Below are positions 53,414 to 63,615 of a stretch of DNA of 64,000 nucleotides, in pieces. This DNA comes from an uncultured Paracoccaceae bacterium. GTDB lineage: Bacteria > Pseudomonadota > Alphaproteobacteria > Rhodobacterales > Rhodobacteraceae. Below the pieces are notes generated by a model. That model was not told the DNA's origin. It saw nothing but the letters and a program-made list of their open reading frames with translations, and made no database searches. A program made the position numbers and the translations under genes. The DNA lies in NCBI GenBank assembly GCA_938005545.1, contig CALKXV010000005.1:98832-162831 (forward strand), given 5' to 3'. Position 1 is the stretch's first letter. Each line of letters opens with the position of its first letter.

Positions 53414-54271
53414 ATGCGCATTATTCTGATTGCAGTCTTGTTGTTCACCACACCTGTGTTTGCACAAGACCGGGCACAGACGCTTGCTGACGTTCGTCAG
53501 GAGCTTACTGTTCTATACGTCGAAATGCAGCGTCTGAAACGCGAGCTATCTACCACAGGGGCTGCAAGCAACAACCTGTCCGGAACGAATGCGCTGGAGC
53601 GGTTGAATTCTATGGAAGCCGAATTGTCGCGCCTGACCGCCGCGACCGAGACCCTGACCAATCGAGTTGATTCGGTTGTCCGCGATGGCACGAACCGTGT
53701 TGGTGATCTTGAATTCCGGCTGTGCGAGCTGGAAACGGGCTGTGACATCGGATCACTTGGCGAAACGACGACACTTGGCGGTGGGGGCCTGCCCGCTGCT
53801 TCAGTGCCAGTCGTAGCGGCTCCCCTAAACAATGGCAGTGGTGGTGATACCTTGACTGCTCTGGTTGATCCGAACGGGGCCGAACTGGCCTTCGCCGAAA
53901 AAGAAGACTTCGAACGTGCAAAGACCAGCTTCGATCAGGGCAGCTATCAGAACGCTGCCGATCAGTTGCAACGTTTCACCGAGACCTACCAAGGTGGCCC
54001 TTTGACCGGCCTTGCGCATCTGATGCGGGGCGAAGCCTTAAGCAAGCTTGGCCAAACATCCTCAGCCGCACGCGCCTATCTTGAAAGCTATTCCGGCACG
54101 CCGAACGGTCCCACATCGCCGACCGCGTTGTTAAAACTGGGCGTTTCGCTGAACGGTCTGGGCCAGACGTCCGAGGCTTGCATCACACTTGGCGAAGTCT
54201 CAACGCGCTTCCCGTCGTCAGATGCTTCGATCGAAGCACAAGCCGCACGTGCCAGTATGGGCTGTTCGTGA
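53414..54271 (+). CDS. cpoB: Cell division coordinator CpoB (YbgF)
   Basis: 285-residue periplasmic protein with signal peptide (MRIILIAVLLFTTPVFA, cleavage at about 18). A coiled coil follows (EMQRLKRELSTTG, NSMEAELSRLTAATETL), then TPR repeats at about 165-285 (FDQGSYQNAADQLQRFTETY). Coordinates the Tol machine with septal wall synthesis. AGGGAG precedes the ATG; the gene overlaps the GTG of tilS by 4 nt. Confidence 0.9.
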   Translation: MRIILIAVLLFTTPVFAQDRAQTLADVRQELTVLYVEMQRLKRELSTTGAASNNLSGTNALERLNSMEAELSRLTAATETLTNRVDSVVRDGTNRVGDLEFRLCELETGCDIGSLGETTTLGGGGLPAASVPVVAAPLNNGSGGDTLTALVDPNGAELAFAEKEDFERAKTSFDQGSYQNAADQLQRFTETYQGGPLTGLAHLMRGEALSKLGQTSSAARAYLESYSGTPNGPTSPTALLKLGVSLNGLGQTSEACITLGEVSTRFPSSDASIEAQAARASMGCS

Positions 54272-55506
54272 CGTCAGACGCGGTTCTGATCGACGCAATT
54301 GATCGGGCTTTCGGCCATGACGATAGACCCAAGCACATCGGTGTTGCCGTATCCGGCGGTTCTGACAGCTTGGCGCTTTTGCATCTTTTGAACGATTGGG
54401 GTGGCGCTGATTTGGCGGCTGCCACCGTAGATCATGGTTTGCGCTCAGAGGCGGCGAAAGAAGCGGACCATGTCGCGCGCGTTTGCAACGACTTGGGCAT
54501 TCCCCATCAGGTTCTGAAGTGGGAAGGCTGGGACGGTAAGGGAAACTTGCAAGATCACGCCCGCCGGTCTCGGTATTCCCTGCTTGCAGACTGGGCCAAA
54601 GATACCAAACGCGATGTTGTCTGCCTTGGGCACACACTTGATGATCAGGCCGAGACCTTTCTGATGCGGTTGGCACGGTCATCAGGATTGGATGGGCTGG
54701 CCGGGATGTCAGACCACATTTTCCGCCATGACGTGAAGTTCGCGCGGCCACTTTTGTCACAACGCCGCGTGTGCTTGCAAAACTATCTTGAACGCAGGAA
54801 ACAAGCTTGGATCGACGATCCCTCCAATGACGATGCCGCATTTGATCGTGTGAAAGCGCGCAAGGCTCTGGCCGTGCTGGAAGGAATCGGCCTGACGTCC
54901 GAAAACATCGAAGCATCAATGACCAATTTGGGGGTAGCGAGTTGGGAACTCAAAGACCGCGCCCGCGAAATCTCCGAACAGATTTGCAAAGAACATTCCG
55001 GTGATCTGGTTTTTGACCGAACTGCTTTTCAACGCCTGAGCCCCGATATGAAGTACCGCTTGCTGTCAAAGGCGCTCATGTTCGTGTCATCGGAAGACTA
55101 TCCCCCCCGTCGCACATCAATGTTTCAGGCCGAAGAAGCGGTGCAAAAGGGTGATAACTTTTCTCTTCATGGTTGCCTGATCTTTATCAGCAACATCACC
55201 TTCAGAATAACCCGCGAGCTTAAGGCGTTATGTGGAACACGCGCCCAAACAAAAACGCTATGGGACGCCCGATGGTACCTTGATGGCCCGCACGATGACG
55301 CTCTGGAAATTCGCGCCCTTGGCGATGCGGTCAAAGATTGCCCCGATTGGCGGGAAACGGGCATTCCAAGACAATCTCTGCTCGCGTCGCCTGCTGTCTG
55401 GCAAGGGGAAACACTGATTGCGGCCCCTGTTGCCGGATTATCAAACGGTTGGACCGCCGAAGCCACAGGGCGCGGCAAATTTACTGATTTCCTACTCCGC
55501 CGTTGA
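54268..55506 (+). CDS. tilS: tRNA(Ile)-lysidine synthetase
   Basis: 412-residue enzyme that makes lysidine at C34 of tRNA-Ile(CAU) with ATP. PP-loop motif VAVSGGSDSLALLHLL near residues 24-39, then DHGLRSEAAKEADHV and the conserved HTLDDQAETFLMRLARSSGL near 123. Start GTG 54268 overlapping the cpoB stop. An ATG 30 codons earlier lies inside cpoB and is unlikely. Confidence 0.92.
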   Translation: MTSDAVLIDAIDRAFGHDDRPKHIGVAVSGGSDSLALLHLLNDWGGADLAAATVDHGLRSEAAKEADHVARVCNDLGIPHQVLKWEGWDGKGNLQDHARRSRYSLLADWAKDTKRDVVCLGHTLDDQAETFLMRLARSSGLDGLAGMSDHIFRHDVKFARPLLSQRRVCLQNYLERRKQAWIDDPSNDDAAFDRVKARKALAVLEGIGLTSENIEASMTNLGVASWELKDRAREISEQICKEHSGDLVFDRTAFQRLSPDMKYRLLSKALMFVSSEDYPPRRTSMFQAEEAVQKGDNFSLHGCLIFISNITFRITRELKALCGTRAQTKTLWDARWYLDGPHDDALEIRALGDAVKDCPDWRETGIPRQSLLASPAVWQGETLIAAPVAGLSNGWTAEATGRGKFTDFLLRR

Positions 55507-55588
55507 AGAATCCGCTCTGATTGCTATTTAATTACTCAACCGAGCGGTACATCTGCCTCCGCTCAAGCGTATCCCGAAGGAGCCTCCC

Positions 55589-57508
55589 TTGAATAACGCC
55601 CGTAACATCGCCTTTTGGGTTGTGCTGTTTCTTTTGATACTGGCCCTGTTCAACCTGATTTCTGGGGGTCAGTCGACCATAACCAACTCGACCGTCAGCT
55701 ATTCAGATTTTGTTGATCAGGTCGAAGCGGGCGGCGTGTCGAACGCCACTGTCGACGGCGAAAAAATCGTTTTCCGGGGCGCTGATGGCCGCGACTATGT
55801 GACAATCCAGCCCGAAGGTGCGGAAAGCACGGAGTTACTGGTTGAAAACAACGTTGATTTTGCTGCGAAACCGCAAGAACAATCTGGTTTCGTCACCATT
55901 TTAATGACGTTCTTGCCCTTCTTGCTGCTGATCGGTGTGTGGATTTACTTTATGAACCGGATGCAGGGCGGGGGTCGCGGCGGTGCCATGGGTTTTGGCA
56001 AATCGCGCGCCAAGCTTTTGACGGAAAAACATGGCCGCGTCACATTTGACGATGTCGCGGGCATCGACGAAGCCAAAGAAGAGCTGGAAGAGATCGTTGA
56101 GTTCCTGCGCAACCCGCAGAAATTCTCGCGGCTCGGTGGTAAAATCCCCAAAGGCGCGCTTTTGGTTGGCCCTCCGGGCACCGGTAAAACGCTTCTTGCA
56201 CGCGCTATTGCGGGCGAAGCCGGTGTACCCTTCTTCACAATTTCGGGATCAGACTTCGTTGAAATGTTCGTCGGCGTGGGTGCGTCTCGTGTCCGCGATA
56301 TGTTCGAACAAGCCAAAAAGAATGCGCCTTGCATCGTTTTTATTGACGAAATCGACGCGGTTGGTCGTTCGCGCGGCGCTGGATATGGCGGCGGTAACGA
56401 CGAACGCGAACAGACGCTGAACCAGCTTTTGGTCGAAATGGACGGGTTTGAAGCCAACGAAGGCATCATCATTGTCGCGGCCACCAACCGTCGCGATGTT
56501 TTGGACCCAGCTCTTTTGCGCCCGGGGCGGTTTGACCGTCAGGTTTCTGTACCGAACCCCGATATCAAGGGCCGCGAGAAAATCCTTGGTGTCCATGCCC
56601 GCAAGGTGCCACTTGGTCCCGATGTGGATTTGCGCATCATCGCACGCGGAACCCCCGGATTTTCCGGCGCTGATCTGGCCAACCTTGTGAACGAAGCTGC
56701 CTTGTCAGCCGCCCGTGTTGGCCGCCGCTTTGTGACGATGGAAGACTTCAACAATTCGCGGGACAAAATCATCATGGGCGCCGAACGGCGTTCCAAAGTC
56801 CGAACCGCTGATATGATGGAACGTGTGGCATATCACGAGGCAGGCCACGCCATCGTTGGGCTTACGCTTCCGAAATGTGATCCGGTCTACAAAGCAACCG
56901 TCATCCCACGCGGTTTTGCCGAAGGCATGGTCGTGTCGCTGCCCGAACACGATAAGCTTCTTTCCGAAAAGGCCGAACTGGAAGAAAAGATCGCGATGAC
57001 CATGGCTGGAAAAGCCGCTGAGCTGATCCACTATGGCGAGGACGATGTTTCAAACGGGGCTGCTGGTGACATCCAGCAAGCAACGGCCAGTGCCCGCGCA
57101 ATGGTGCTGCGATTTGGGATGTCTGACAAAGTTGGTAACGTCGATTATGCCGAGGCTCATCAAGGGTATTCCGGGCAGACCGCCGGGTTCTCGGTTTCAG
57201 CGGCCACCAAAGAACTGATCGAAAGCGAAGTGCGCCGCCTTGTCGAAGACGGCCTTGAACGCGCGCTTAAAATCCTTGGCGAACGCAAGGAGGAATGGAT
57301 TCTTCTGGCGAAGGGTCTGTTGGAATACGAAACTCTGACAGGCGACGAAATCGAACGGGTTATTCGCGGCGAACCGCCAACCACCGATGACCCGGACGAC
57401 ACGCCGCCAGATACGGACGGCACGGCAAGCGTCACCGCGATCCCAAAAACCAAAGCGCGCAAAAAACCAAAAGACAGCGGCGATCTCGAACCCGAACCCT
57501 CGGTCTAG
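55589..57508 (+). CDS. ftsH: ATP-dependent zinc metalloprotease FtsH
   Basis: 639-residue inner-membrane AAA+ protease for membrane-protein quality control. Helices at about 5-25 and 105-123, Walker [14 protein letters not shown] near 192-204, Walker [19 protein letters not shown] near 246, second region of homology [11 protein letters not shown] near 306, and zinc motif HEAGH near 415. Start TTG 55589 with AAGGAG 6-7 nt upstream. C-terminal tail is acidic then basic. Confidence 0.96.
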   Translation: MNNARNIAFWVVLFLLILALFNLISGGQSTITNSTVSYSDFVDQVEAGGVSNATVDGEKIVFRGADGRDYVTIQPEGAESTELLVENNVDFAAKPQEQSGFVTILMTFLPFLLLIGVWIYFMNRMQGGGRGGAMGFGKSRAKLLTEKHGRVTFDDVAGIDEAKEELEEIVEFLRNPQKFSRLGGKIPKGALLVGPPGTGKTLLARAIAGEAGVPFFTISGSDFVEMFVGVGASRVRDMFEQAKKNAPCIVFIDEIDAVGRSRGAGYGGGNDEREQTLNQLLVEMDGFEANEGIIIVAATNRRDVLDPALLRPGRFDRQVSVPNPDIKGREKILGVHARKVPLGPDVDLRIIARGTPGFSGADLANLVNEAALSAARVGRRFVTMEDFNNSRDKIIMGAERRSKVRTADMMERVAYHEAGHAIVGLTLPKCDPVYKATVIPRGFAEGMVVSLPEHDKLLSEKAELEEKIAMTMAGKAAELIHYGEDDVSNGAAGDIQQATASARAMVLRFGMSDKVGNVDYAEAHQGYSGQTAGFSVSAATKELIESEVRRLVEDGLERALKILGERKEEWILLAKGLLEYETLTGDEIERVIRGEPPTTDDPDDTPPDTDGTASVTAIPKTKARKKPKDSGDLEPEPSV

Positions 57509-57537
57509 ACACGCCGAAATTCAGACGACAATAATAA

Positions 57538-57570
57538 GCGCGTGCCCCACTGTGGCATGCGCAAATTTTT
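57538..57570 (+). terminator. Rho-independent terminator of ftsH
   Basis: 9-bp stem GCGCGTGCC/GGCATGCGC (one G-T pair, 57538-57546 and 57554-57562) with a 7-nt loop, followed by AAATTTTTG. Confidence 0.78.
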
Positions 57571-57641
57571 GCGTTACAAATTTCCGAATACCCAATTGAT
57601 CTGTAAATTTCCGCGCATATCACTCATTCGAAAGCTCTCTG

Positions 57642-58226
57642 ATGCCCGCTCTCATTCCAACCGACTTCTATGCGACCATCACATGGCTGGGTCGCGTTCC
57701 AAACCGCGATACACCTGAACTTGTGACTGAAACCCTTGATCAGATGCCGCTTGGCTTTGAAGGGATGGAAGGCGAATACCACGCTGGCCTCACACGGCCA
57801 TCCTGCGCGCGCGTCACATCACAGCATCCAATCGGCACGACCATTCGAAACACCCGGCAGATTTCGATCGTCTCAGAAGAAAACCTGACAGAAATCGCGG
57901 CGAACATGGGCGCAGATGCGCTTGACCCAAGCTGGCTCGGCGCCTCTGTGGTTCTGAAGGGCATCCCCGATTTCAGCCATATCCCACCGTCATCGCGATT
58001 GCAGACCGATAGTGGCACCACTTTGGTTGTCGACATGCAAAATAACCCCTGCCAGTTCCCGGCCATGACAATCGAAGCAGCCCGCCCCGGCGAAGGTAAA
58101 TCCTTTAAAGGAGCGGCCAAAGGGTTGCGCGGGGTGACGGCTTGGGTTGAACGGATCGGCGCCCTCGCTTTGAATGAACGTGTCAGGCTGCACGTTCCTG
58201 CACAAAGGCATTGGGCACCGGCGTAA
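57642..58226 (+). CDS. MOSC-domain protein
   Basis: 194-residue protein with a MOSC-like beta domain, as in molybdenum-cofactor sulfurases and YiiM. Seen: EGEYHAGLTRPSCARVTSQH, RQISIVSEENLTEIAANMGA and NPCQFPAMTIEA with a Cys that could bind sulfur. It may act in sulfur transfer to the molybdenum cofactor or as a stand-alone reductase accessory; unproven. Confidence 0.78.
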   Translation: MPALIPTDFYATITWLGRVPNRDTPELVTETLDQMPLGFEGMEGEYHAGLTRPSCARVTSQHPIGTTIRNTRQISIVSEENLTEIAANMGADALDPSWLGASVVLKGIPDFSHIPPSSRLQTDSGTTLVVDMQNNPCQFPAMTIEAARPGEGKSFKGAAKGLRGVTAWVERIGALALNERVRLHVPAQRHWAPA

Positions 58227-58317
58227 TGCCGTTTCCGACGCCAAAGTGTCCGTTTCCCGCATTGCAAAATCCGCCAACTCAAGCCATCCGTGGCGCAGCA
58301 AATAAAGGGAGACCGAC

Positions 58318-59220
58318 ATGAGTGCGAAAATCATCGACGGTAAGGAATTCGCAGCCCGTGTGCGTGCGCAAGTGAAAGACCACGTGACCCGTTTGGTTAA
58401 CGACCACGGTATCACGCCCGGCCTTGCGGTCGTTTTGGTCGGCGAAGACCCGGCCAGCCAAGTCTATGTGCGCTCGAAAGGCAAAGCCACGCACGAAGCC
58501 GGAATGAAAAGCGTCGAGCACAAACTGGATATCGACACGTCGGAAAAAGACCTGCTCGCGCTCATCGATCAGTTGAACAATGACGCCACGATCCACGGCA
58601 TTTTGGTGCAACTTCCCTTGCCAAAGCATCTGAACGAAGACTTGGTGATCAACGCGATTGATCCGGCGAAAGACGTCGATGGATTTCATATTTCAAACGT
58701 CGGTCTGTTGGGCACGGGCCAGAAAAGCATGGTGCCCTGCACCCCGCTTGGGTGTTTGATGATGTTGCGCGACCACCATGGCAGTCTTTCAGGGCTGAAC
58801 GCCGTTGTGGTGGGCCGATCCAACATCGTTGGAAAGCCCATGGCGCAACTCCTTCTGGGTGACAGCTGCACGGTCACAATCGCCCATTCGCGCACCAAAG
58901 ACCTTCCCGAGGTGGTTCGCGGCGCAGACATTGTTGTGGCCGCTGTTGGACGTGCAGAAATGGTACCGGGCGATTGGATCAAACCGGGCGCAACAGTGAT
59001 CGACGTGGGAATTAACCGCATCGATGCGCACGAAAAAGGCGAAGGCAAAACCCGGCTTGTCGGCGACGTTGACTTTGCCAGCGCGGCCAAGGTCGCAGGC
59101 GCGATCACACCTGTGCCGGGCGGCGTTGGCCCAATGACAATCGCCTGCCTTCTGGCCAACACTGTGACGGCTTGTAGCCGGGCGAACGGGCTGGAAGAAC
59201 CGGAAGGTCTGACAGCCTAA
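58318..59220 (+). CDS. folD: Methylenetetrahydrofolate dehydrogenase / methenyltetrahydrofolate cyclohydrolase
   Basis: 300-residue bifunctional one-carbon enzyme using NADP. Family motifs: [20 protein letters not shown] near 41-60 with the catalytic Lys, [27 protein letters not shown] near 117, and [20 protein letters not shown] near 163. Terminal [17 protein letters not shown] is present. GGGAGA precedes the ATG. Confidence 0.95.
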   Translation: MSAKIIDGKEFAARVRAQVKDHVTRLVNDHGITPGLAVVLVGEDPASQVYVRSKGKATHEAGMKSVEHKLDIDTSEKDLLALIDQLNNDATIHGILVQLPLPKHLNEDLVINAIDPAKDVDGFHISNVGLLGTGQKSMVPCTPLGCLMMLRDHHGSLSGLNAVVVGRSNIVGKPMAQLLLGDSCTVTIAHSRTKDLPEVVRGADIVVAAVGRAEMVPGDWIKPGATVIDVGINRIDAHEKGEGKTRLVGDVDFASAAKVAGAITPVPGGVGPMTIACLLANTVTACSRANGLEEPEGLTA

Positions 59221-59224
59221 CATA

Positions 59225-59275
59225 CCGCGCAGACAGATTTTCTGCGCGGGAAGGGGGGCAATGCCCCCTATTTAA
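59225..59275 (+). terminator. Tandem hairpins after folD
   Basis: First hairpin CCGCGCAGA/TCTGCGCGG (59225-59233, 59241-59249) has 9 perfect pairs; the second is GGGGGC-AAT-GCCCCC (59254-59268), followed by tattt. Likely terminator region of folD. Confidence 0.6.
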
Positions 59276-59367
59276 GTCCATTGACAACGATAGAACGAAC
59301 TTGCCCCGCTCTTTGCATTTTCGAATTCTCAGCTAGACTTTGGCCATGTTCAGCACTGGAGTGCGCA

Positions 59368-60003
59368 ATGACCAAGACATACACAGGCAAAGACATCGAG
59401 ATCGACTTTGAGATGAAGCGCTGCATTCATGCGCGGAATTGCTTTTTGAAACTTCCGCAGGTGTTTGATCCCAAACAAAGGCCCTGGGTTTCATCTGATG
59501 CGGCCTCTGCGGAAGACATCGCTGCGATGGTGCAGACCTGCCCGTCGGGCGCCTTGACCTATCGTCGTCTCGATGGCGGAAAAGGCGAAACGGCCCCCGG
59601 AATAAACCGTGCGGCATTGGTCGAAAACGGCCCGATCGCGCTTCATGGCACCCTTACGGTTGGTGGTGAACCGATGATAAGGGCGACGCTTTGTCGGTGC
59701 GGGCACACTAAAACGCCGCCCTTTTGTGATCATTCGCACGATGACGTCGGATTTCAGGCGACAGGCGAACCCGAACCCACCGGAAAAGATGCCCCCGGCG
59801 ACGATCCATCCGCCGATTTATCCATCATTCAACACGAAAACGGACCAATCGAGGCGCAAGGCCCGCTTGAGATCACGGCTGGGTCCGGCAAACGCGTTCA
59901 TCAGGGAACGCGCGCGTTTTTGTGCCGGTGTGGTGCATCCAAAAACAAACCATTCTGTGACGGCAGCCATAAAGCCCTCGGGTTTGAAAGTCCGGGCGAT
60001 TAG
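59368..60003 (+). CDS. CDGSH iron-sulfur protein with N-terminal (4Fe-4S) mono-cluster-like domain
   Basis: 211 residues. The N-terminal part (about 1-70) resembles Fer4_19 proteins: KRCIHARNCFLKLPQVFDPK and QTCPSGALTYRRL. Two CDGSH-type domains follow: CRCGHTKTPPFCDHSHDDVG near 108-127 and CRCGASKNKPFCDGSHKALG near 187-206, each able to bind a 2Fe-2S cluster through three Cys and one His. Role probably redox or cluster handling; substrate unknown. Confidence 0.88.
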   Translation: MTKTYTGKDIEIDFEMKRCIHARNCFLKLPQVFDPKQRPWVSSDAASAEDIAAMVQTCPSGALTYRRLDGGKGETAPGINRAALVENGPIALHGTLTVGGEPMIRATLCRCGHTKTPPFCDHSHDDVGFQATGEPEPTGKDAPGDDPSADLSIIQHENGPIEAQGPLEITAGSGKRVHQGTRAFLCRCGASKNKPFCDGSHKALGFESPGD

Positions 60004-60419
60004 ACGGGAACCATGGTTCCCTGCAACAACGCAATCTGGCGTCGTTCACCATCGGTTTCGGCATAGACATCGGCCTGCACCACAGTCAGGCGACGACCCG
60101 CTTTGATAACTTTGCCTTCTGCGATCAGTTTGTCGCCGACCGCTGGCCTGAGAAGATTGATTTTCATCTCGGCCGTCAGAATTTCGGCGTCTATGTCGAA
60201 CAACGTCAGCGCGGCATATCCCGCCGCACTGTCGCCGATGGCGAAGGTCAATGCAGCGTGGCCCGCACCTTGTTGTTGGCGCGATCCGGGCAATAAGGGC
60301 GCGGTGATCTGGGCGAAACCAGAGCGCAACATCGTCAAGCGCGCGCCCAAAGTCTCCATCATGGTCTGCCGGTCGAAGGACGCGCGTACCTTGGCTTCGA
60401 TGTCGGGTGTCAGGCTCAT
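60000..60419 (-). CDS. PaaI-type thioesterase (hotdog fold)
   Basis: 139-residue hotdog protein (GAGHAALTFAIGDSAAGYAA, then LTLFDIDAEILTAEMKINLL), similar to PaaI and YigI thioesterases acting on acyl- or phenylacetyl-CoA. The ATG overlaps the pdeM stop by 4 nt, so the two are co-translated. Convergent with the CDGSH gene, overlapping it by 4 bases at the 3' ends. Confidence 0.85.
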   Translation of the reverse strand: MSLTPDIEAKVRASFDRQTMMETLGARLTMLRSGFAQITAPLLPGSRQQQGAGHAALTFAIGDSAAGYAALTLFDIDAEILTAEMKINLLRPAVGDKLIAEGKVIKAGRRLTVVQADVYAETDGERRQIALLQGTMVPV

Positions 60420-61075
60420 GCGGCACGCGGTACCGGCACGGCCAGCACTTGCGGGCCGGTCAGATAGGCGATGGCGGTCGCGCCGAAAAGATCGCGCAGA
60501 ACCGGCGTCGTCCAGTCAAGCCCGCCTGTGTAACACCCATAAGCGGGCAGGATAAGTCGCCGACCATCGGTCATGAAACATGGGCGGCTCGCACGCCGCA
60601 TACGGGCTTTCGGATGATAATGGCCCGAAATTTCTCCGGGCGATGTCTGCGCTTTTGCAATGTGACGAAACGTCAGCGGACCTTCTGAAAACTCGCCCAG
60701 ATAAGTGCCCCCCAAATCAACCGGTCCGGGGTCATGGTTGCCTTCGAGCCAGAGCCAGCGCCGCCCGGCTTGCAAGCGACCAAGGGTGGCGCGTTGTGCA
60801 TCCGTCATGGCTTCGGCGGCGGCCAGATCATCAAAACTGTCGCCCAGACAAAGAACCGTCCGGGGTGAAAGAACCCGAATGTCGTCCGCGATGCGCGTTA
60901 AGGTTTCTTCGCTGTCATAGGGTGGCAAAAGGGGTCCGCCGCGTCGCGCAATCCGTTCGGATTTGCCCAAGTGCAGGTCGGAAACTGTAAGTAAGTCTTG
61001 TGCTGCCCAGTACAGCGCGCCCGAGGGCAGGGCCGTCAGTGTTTCGCCGCAAAAAGGGAAGTCAACTGCGTTCAT
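60416..61075 (-). CDS. pdeM: Ligase-associated DNA damage response endonuclease PdeM
   Basis: 219-residue calcineurin-like metallophosphoesterase. Metal motifs: SDLHLGKSERIARRGGPLLP near residues 32-51, CLGDSFDDLAAAE near 96, GNHDPGP near 136, and GHYHPKARM near 171. In other genomes it is clustered with a DNA ligase and helicase of a repair operon; those are not present here. Confidence 0.88.
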   Translation of the reverse strand: MNAVDFPFCGETLTALPSGALYWAAQDLLTVSDLHLGKSERIARRGGPLLPPYDSEETLTRIADDIRVLSPRTVLCLGDSFDDLAAAEAMTDAQRATLGRLQAGRRWLWLEGNHDPGPVDLGGTYLGEFSEGPLTFRHIAKAQTSPGEISGHYHPKARMRRASRPCFMTDGRRLILPAYGCYTGGLDWTTPVLRDLFGATAIAYLTGPQVLAVPVPRAA

Positions 61076-61150
61076 GCTTCGTTCTTAGCTTTGCATTCTG
61101 CGGTCTGCAAGGCTTGACGCGCCGACGGGGGCTTGCCACATGCACCACCC

Positions 61151-61861
61151 ATGATACGTTCATCTCCCTCCGGCGCACCTTGGCGCAATTTCTATGGCCG
61201 CATCCGCGGCAAAACCCTGCGTGACAGTCAGAAAGCCTATATGGCGGATCTGGAAGACATCGGATTGGACGGGGTTGACTGGGACGTGAACCCCAAGCGC
61301 GAACTTCTCGATCTGGATGCGCTTTTTGGCGGCAAACCGCTTTGGCTTGAGATCGGGTTTGGCGGTGGCGAACATCTTGTGCATCAGGCGGTTCAAAACC
61401 CCGATGTGGAGTTGATTGGTGCAGAACCCTATATCAATGGCATTGCAATGCTGCTTGGCAAAATCCGGGCGGCGGGTGCTAAAAATATTCGGGTCCATCC
61501 GGGCGATGCACGTGATCTGATGGATGTGCTTCCTTCGGGGTCGGTGCAAAAAGCGTTCCTGTTGTACCCCGATCCTTGGCCGAAAAAACGCCATCACCGC
61601 CGACGCTTTGTCACTCGGGAACACTTGGACCCGCTGTATCAAGTTCTGGCCCCAGGTGCCGAGTTGCGGATCGCCACAGACATTCAGGATTATGTGCGCC
61701 AAGCCATGGAAGAAGCGCCAAAGGCGGGGTTCCTTTGGCTGGCCGAACGGGCCACCGACTGGCGGGGCCCGTGGGATGACTGGTTGTCGACGCGCTATGA
61801 GCAAAAGGCGCTCCGCGAAGGCCGGGTGCCAACCTATCTGACCTTCCGCAAGCCCGTTTGA
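61151..61861 (+). CDS. trmB: tRNA (guanine-N7-)-methyltransferase
   Basis: 236-residue SAM-dependent enzyme forming m7G46 in tRNA. Seen: APWRNFYGRIRGKTLRDSQK near residues 9-28, SAM loop LEIGFGGGEHLVHQAVQNPD near 66, and PDPWPKKRHHRRRFVTREHL near 140 typical of TrmB. ATG 61151 is preferred; an ATG 6 codons upstream is possible. Confidence 0.93.
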   Translation: MIRSSPSGAPWRNFYGRIRGKTLRDSQKAYMADLEDIGLDGVDWDVNPKRELLDLDALFGGKPLWLEIGFGGGEHLVHQAVQNPDVELIGAEPYINGIAMLLGKIRAAGAKNIRVHPGDARDLMDVLPSGSVQKAFLLYPDPWPKKRHHRRRFVTREHLDPLYQVLAPGAELRIATDIQDYVRQAMEEAPKAGFLWLAERATDWRGPWDDWLSTRYEQKALREGRVPTYLTFRKPV

Positions 61862-61870
61862 TCGCATTGA

Positions 61871-61981
61871 GCGCCCGTGCCGGGCGCACGGTTTCGTCTC
61901 GTCTGCGGGCTTCGCCCTTATCCTCGGGCTGGCGCATAGCGTTGGCAGTGGACGCTCTTGAGAGCCTGCGGTAAGCAACGC
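61871..61981 (+). promoter_or_regulatory. Structured leader upstream of aroA
   Basis: Between trmB and aroA: hairpin GCGCCC-GTGCC-GGGCGC (61871-61887, possible trmB terminator), then GGGC-TTC-GCCC (61907-61917), then a nested fold: GCGTTG (61939-61944) with CAACGC (61976-61981), GCAG/CTGC inside, and GCTC-TTGA-GAGC at the tip. A 5-nt and a 6-nt internal bulge separate the stems. The last fold ends 19 bases before the aroA ATG. No known riboswitch recognised. Confidence 0.45.
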
Positions 61982-62000
61982 CCAAGCGAAAGGATGCCAG

Positions 62001-63353
62001 ATGTCAGGACATGGAATTCCACAACCGTTTACGGCACGCCGTGCGGGCCCGTTAAAGGGAACGGCTCATGTTCCGGGCGATAAGTCCGTATCGCATCGGT
62101 CACTGATCTTGGGAGCCATGACCGTGGGCGAAACGCGGATATCTGGCTTGCTGGAAGGCGATGATGTTCTGGCGACGGGCGCGGCCATGCGGGCTTTCGG
62201 GGCCGAGGTTAATGATTTGGGCGAGGGCAACTGGTCGGTCCATGGTGTTGGTGTGGGTGGTTTTTGCGAACCCGAGGATGTCATCGATTGCGGAAATGCG
62301 GGCACCGGCGTCCGTTTGATCATGGGCGCCATGGCAACGACGCCGATCACCACGACGTTCACCGGCGACGCGTCGCTGCGGTCGCGTCCCATGGGCCGTG
62401 TAACAGACCCGTTGACGCTGTTTGGAACAACGGCCCATGGACGCAACGGCGGGCGTTTACCGATGACGGTGATCGGTGCTGCAAACCCGACACCTGTGCA
62501 CTTTGAGCTGTCTGTTCCATCGGCCCAGGTGAAATCTGCCGTGTTGCTTGCAGGCCTTAATACACCTGGCGAAACCGTTGTCATCGAACCCGAAGCGACC
62601 CGTGATCATACAGAACGTATGTTGAAAGCCTTTGGCGCGGATCTCAGCGTTGAAACCGAAGGCACCACACGTATCATCACCTTGAAGGGTCAGCCTGAAT
62701 TCACGCCCCAAACCATTGACGTGCCGCGCGATCCGTCCTCGGCGGCCTTTCCCGTTGCAGCCGCTTTGATTATCGAAGGTTCCAACGTTCTGGTGCCCAC
62801 TATCGGCATGAACCCAACCCGGGCCGGGCTTTTCGAAACCCTTCGCGACATGGGCGCTGATCTGACTTATGAAAACGAACGCATTGAGGGCGGCGAACCT
62901 GTGGCCGATCTGCGCGCACGATTTTCGCCTGACATGAAAGGTATCAATGTACCGCCCGAACGCGCTGCCAGTATGATCGACGAATACCCAATCCTTTCGG
63001 TGGTGGCGTCCTTCGCTGAAGGTCGCACTGTGATGCAGGGCGTGAAAGAGCTTCGCGTCAAAGAATGCGACCGGATTGATGCCATGGCCAAAGGGTTGCG
63101 CGCGGCTGGCGTAACAGTCGACGAAGGCGAAGATTGGTGGGCGGTCGAAGGCCTTGGTCCCCGCGCGGTGCCTGGTGGCTCCAAGGCCGAAGCGCGTCTT
63201 GATCACCGCATCGCAATGTCATTTCTGATCTTGGGTCTTGCGACGGAAAAGCCAGTAACCGTGGATGACGCTGGCCCCATCGCCACGTCTTTCCCTGTGT
63301 TCACCGATTTGATGACCAACCTTGGTGCGCATCTGGAACGGAAGAACGCGTAA
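62001..63353 (+). CDS. aroA: 3-phosphoshikimate 1-carboxyvinyltransferase (EPSP synthase)
   Basis: 450-residue shikimate-pathway enzyme transferring enolpyruvate from PEP to shikimate-3-phosphate. Seen: [20 protein letters not shown] near 23-42 with the active-site Lys-Ser, [14 protein letters not shown] near 93-107, [14 protein letters not shown] near 128, and KVKECDR-like [17 protein letters not shown] near 350. The NAGTGVR and the Gly-rich loop resemble class I/II mixtures; glyphosate behaviour is not inferred. AAAGGA precedes the ATG. Confidence 0.95.
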   Translation: MSGHGIPQPFTARRAGPLKGTAHVPGDKSVSHRSLILGAMTVGETRISGLLEGDDVLATGAAMRAFGAEVNDLGEGNWSVHGVGVGGFCEPEDVIDCGNAGTGVRLIMGAMATTPITTTFTGDASLRSRPMGRVTDPLTLFGTTAHGRNGGRLPMTVIGAANPTPVHFELSVPSAQVKSAVLLAGLNTPGETVVIEPEATRDHTERMLKAFGADLSVETEGTTRIITLKGQPEFTPQTIDVPRDPSSAAFPVAAALIIEGSNVLVPTIGMNPTRAGLFETLRDMGADLTYENERIEGGEPVADLRARFSPDMKGINVPPERAASMIDEYPILSVVASFAEGRTVMQGVKELRVKECDRIDAMAKGLRAAGVTVDEGEDWWAVEGLGPRAVPGGSKAEARLDHRIAMSFLILGLATEKPVTVDDAGPIATSFPVFTDLMTNLGAHLERKNA

Positions 63354-63483
63354 GGGCCTTGCTGCGCATGGGTTTGCGTCGGCGAGTCCGTTCAAAACCA
63401 CCCCACCCGAACAGTTTGTCGGCCTATGCAGAGAGCTAGTCCCCGCTTTTTTCTGTAAAATGAAAATAGTGTGCCTAAGTGAG

Positions 63484-63499
63484 ACAAATGTGCATTTGT
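63484..63499. repeat. 16-bp palindrome between aroA and the IS30 gene
   Basis: ACAAATG-TG-CATTTGT, perfect 7-bp arms. Could be an operator or the tip of an AT-rich hairpin; no T run follows. Nothing else recognisable in 63354-63615 apart from a short 28-codon frame. Confidence 0.4.
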
Positions 63500-63615
63500 A
63501 CGCGTAACGATGAAAACGATTTGTAATATTCTGGCCGGTTTGGCCGTAATGCTAGGCACATTCCATTTTGGATTGCATCACTGGATAAATTTCTGATGCA
63601 GATCAGGAGGATGTG

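Noticed and set aside
61871..61981. The aroA leader as a SAM or SAH riboswitch.
   Set aside because: The recalled consensus for metK-linked SAM/SAH RNAs does not match, and the downstream gene is aroA.
63510..63596. A 28-codon hydrophobic frame (MKTICNILAGLAVMLG) just before the IS30 gene.
   Set aside because: No Shine-Dalgarno and no homology basis; a short hydrophobic frame in AT-rich DNA is expected by chance.
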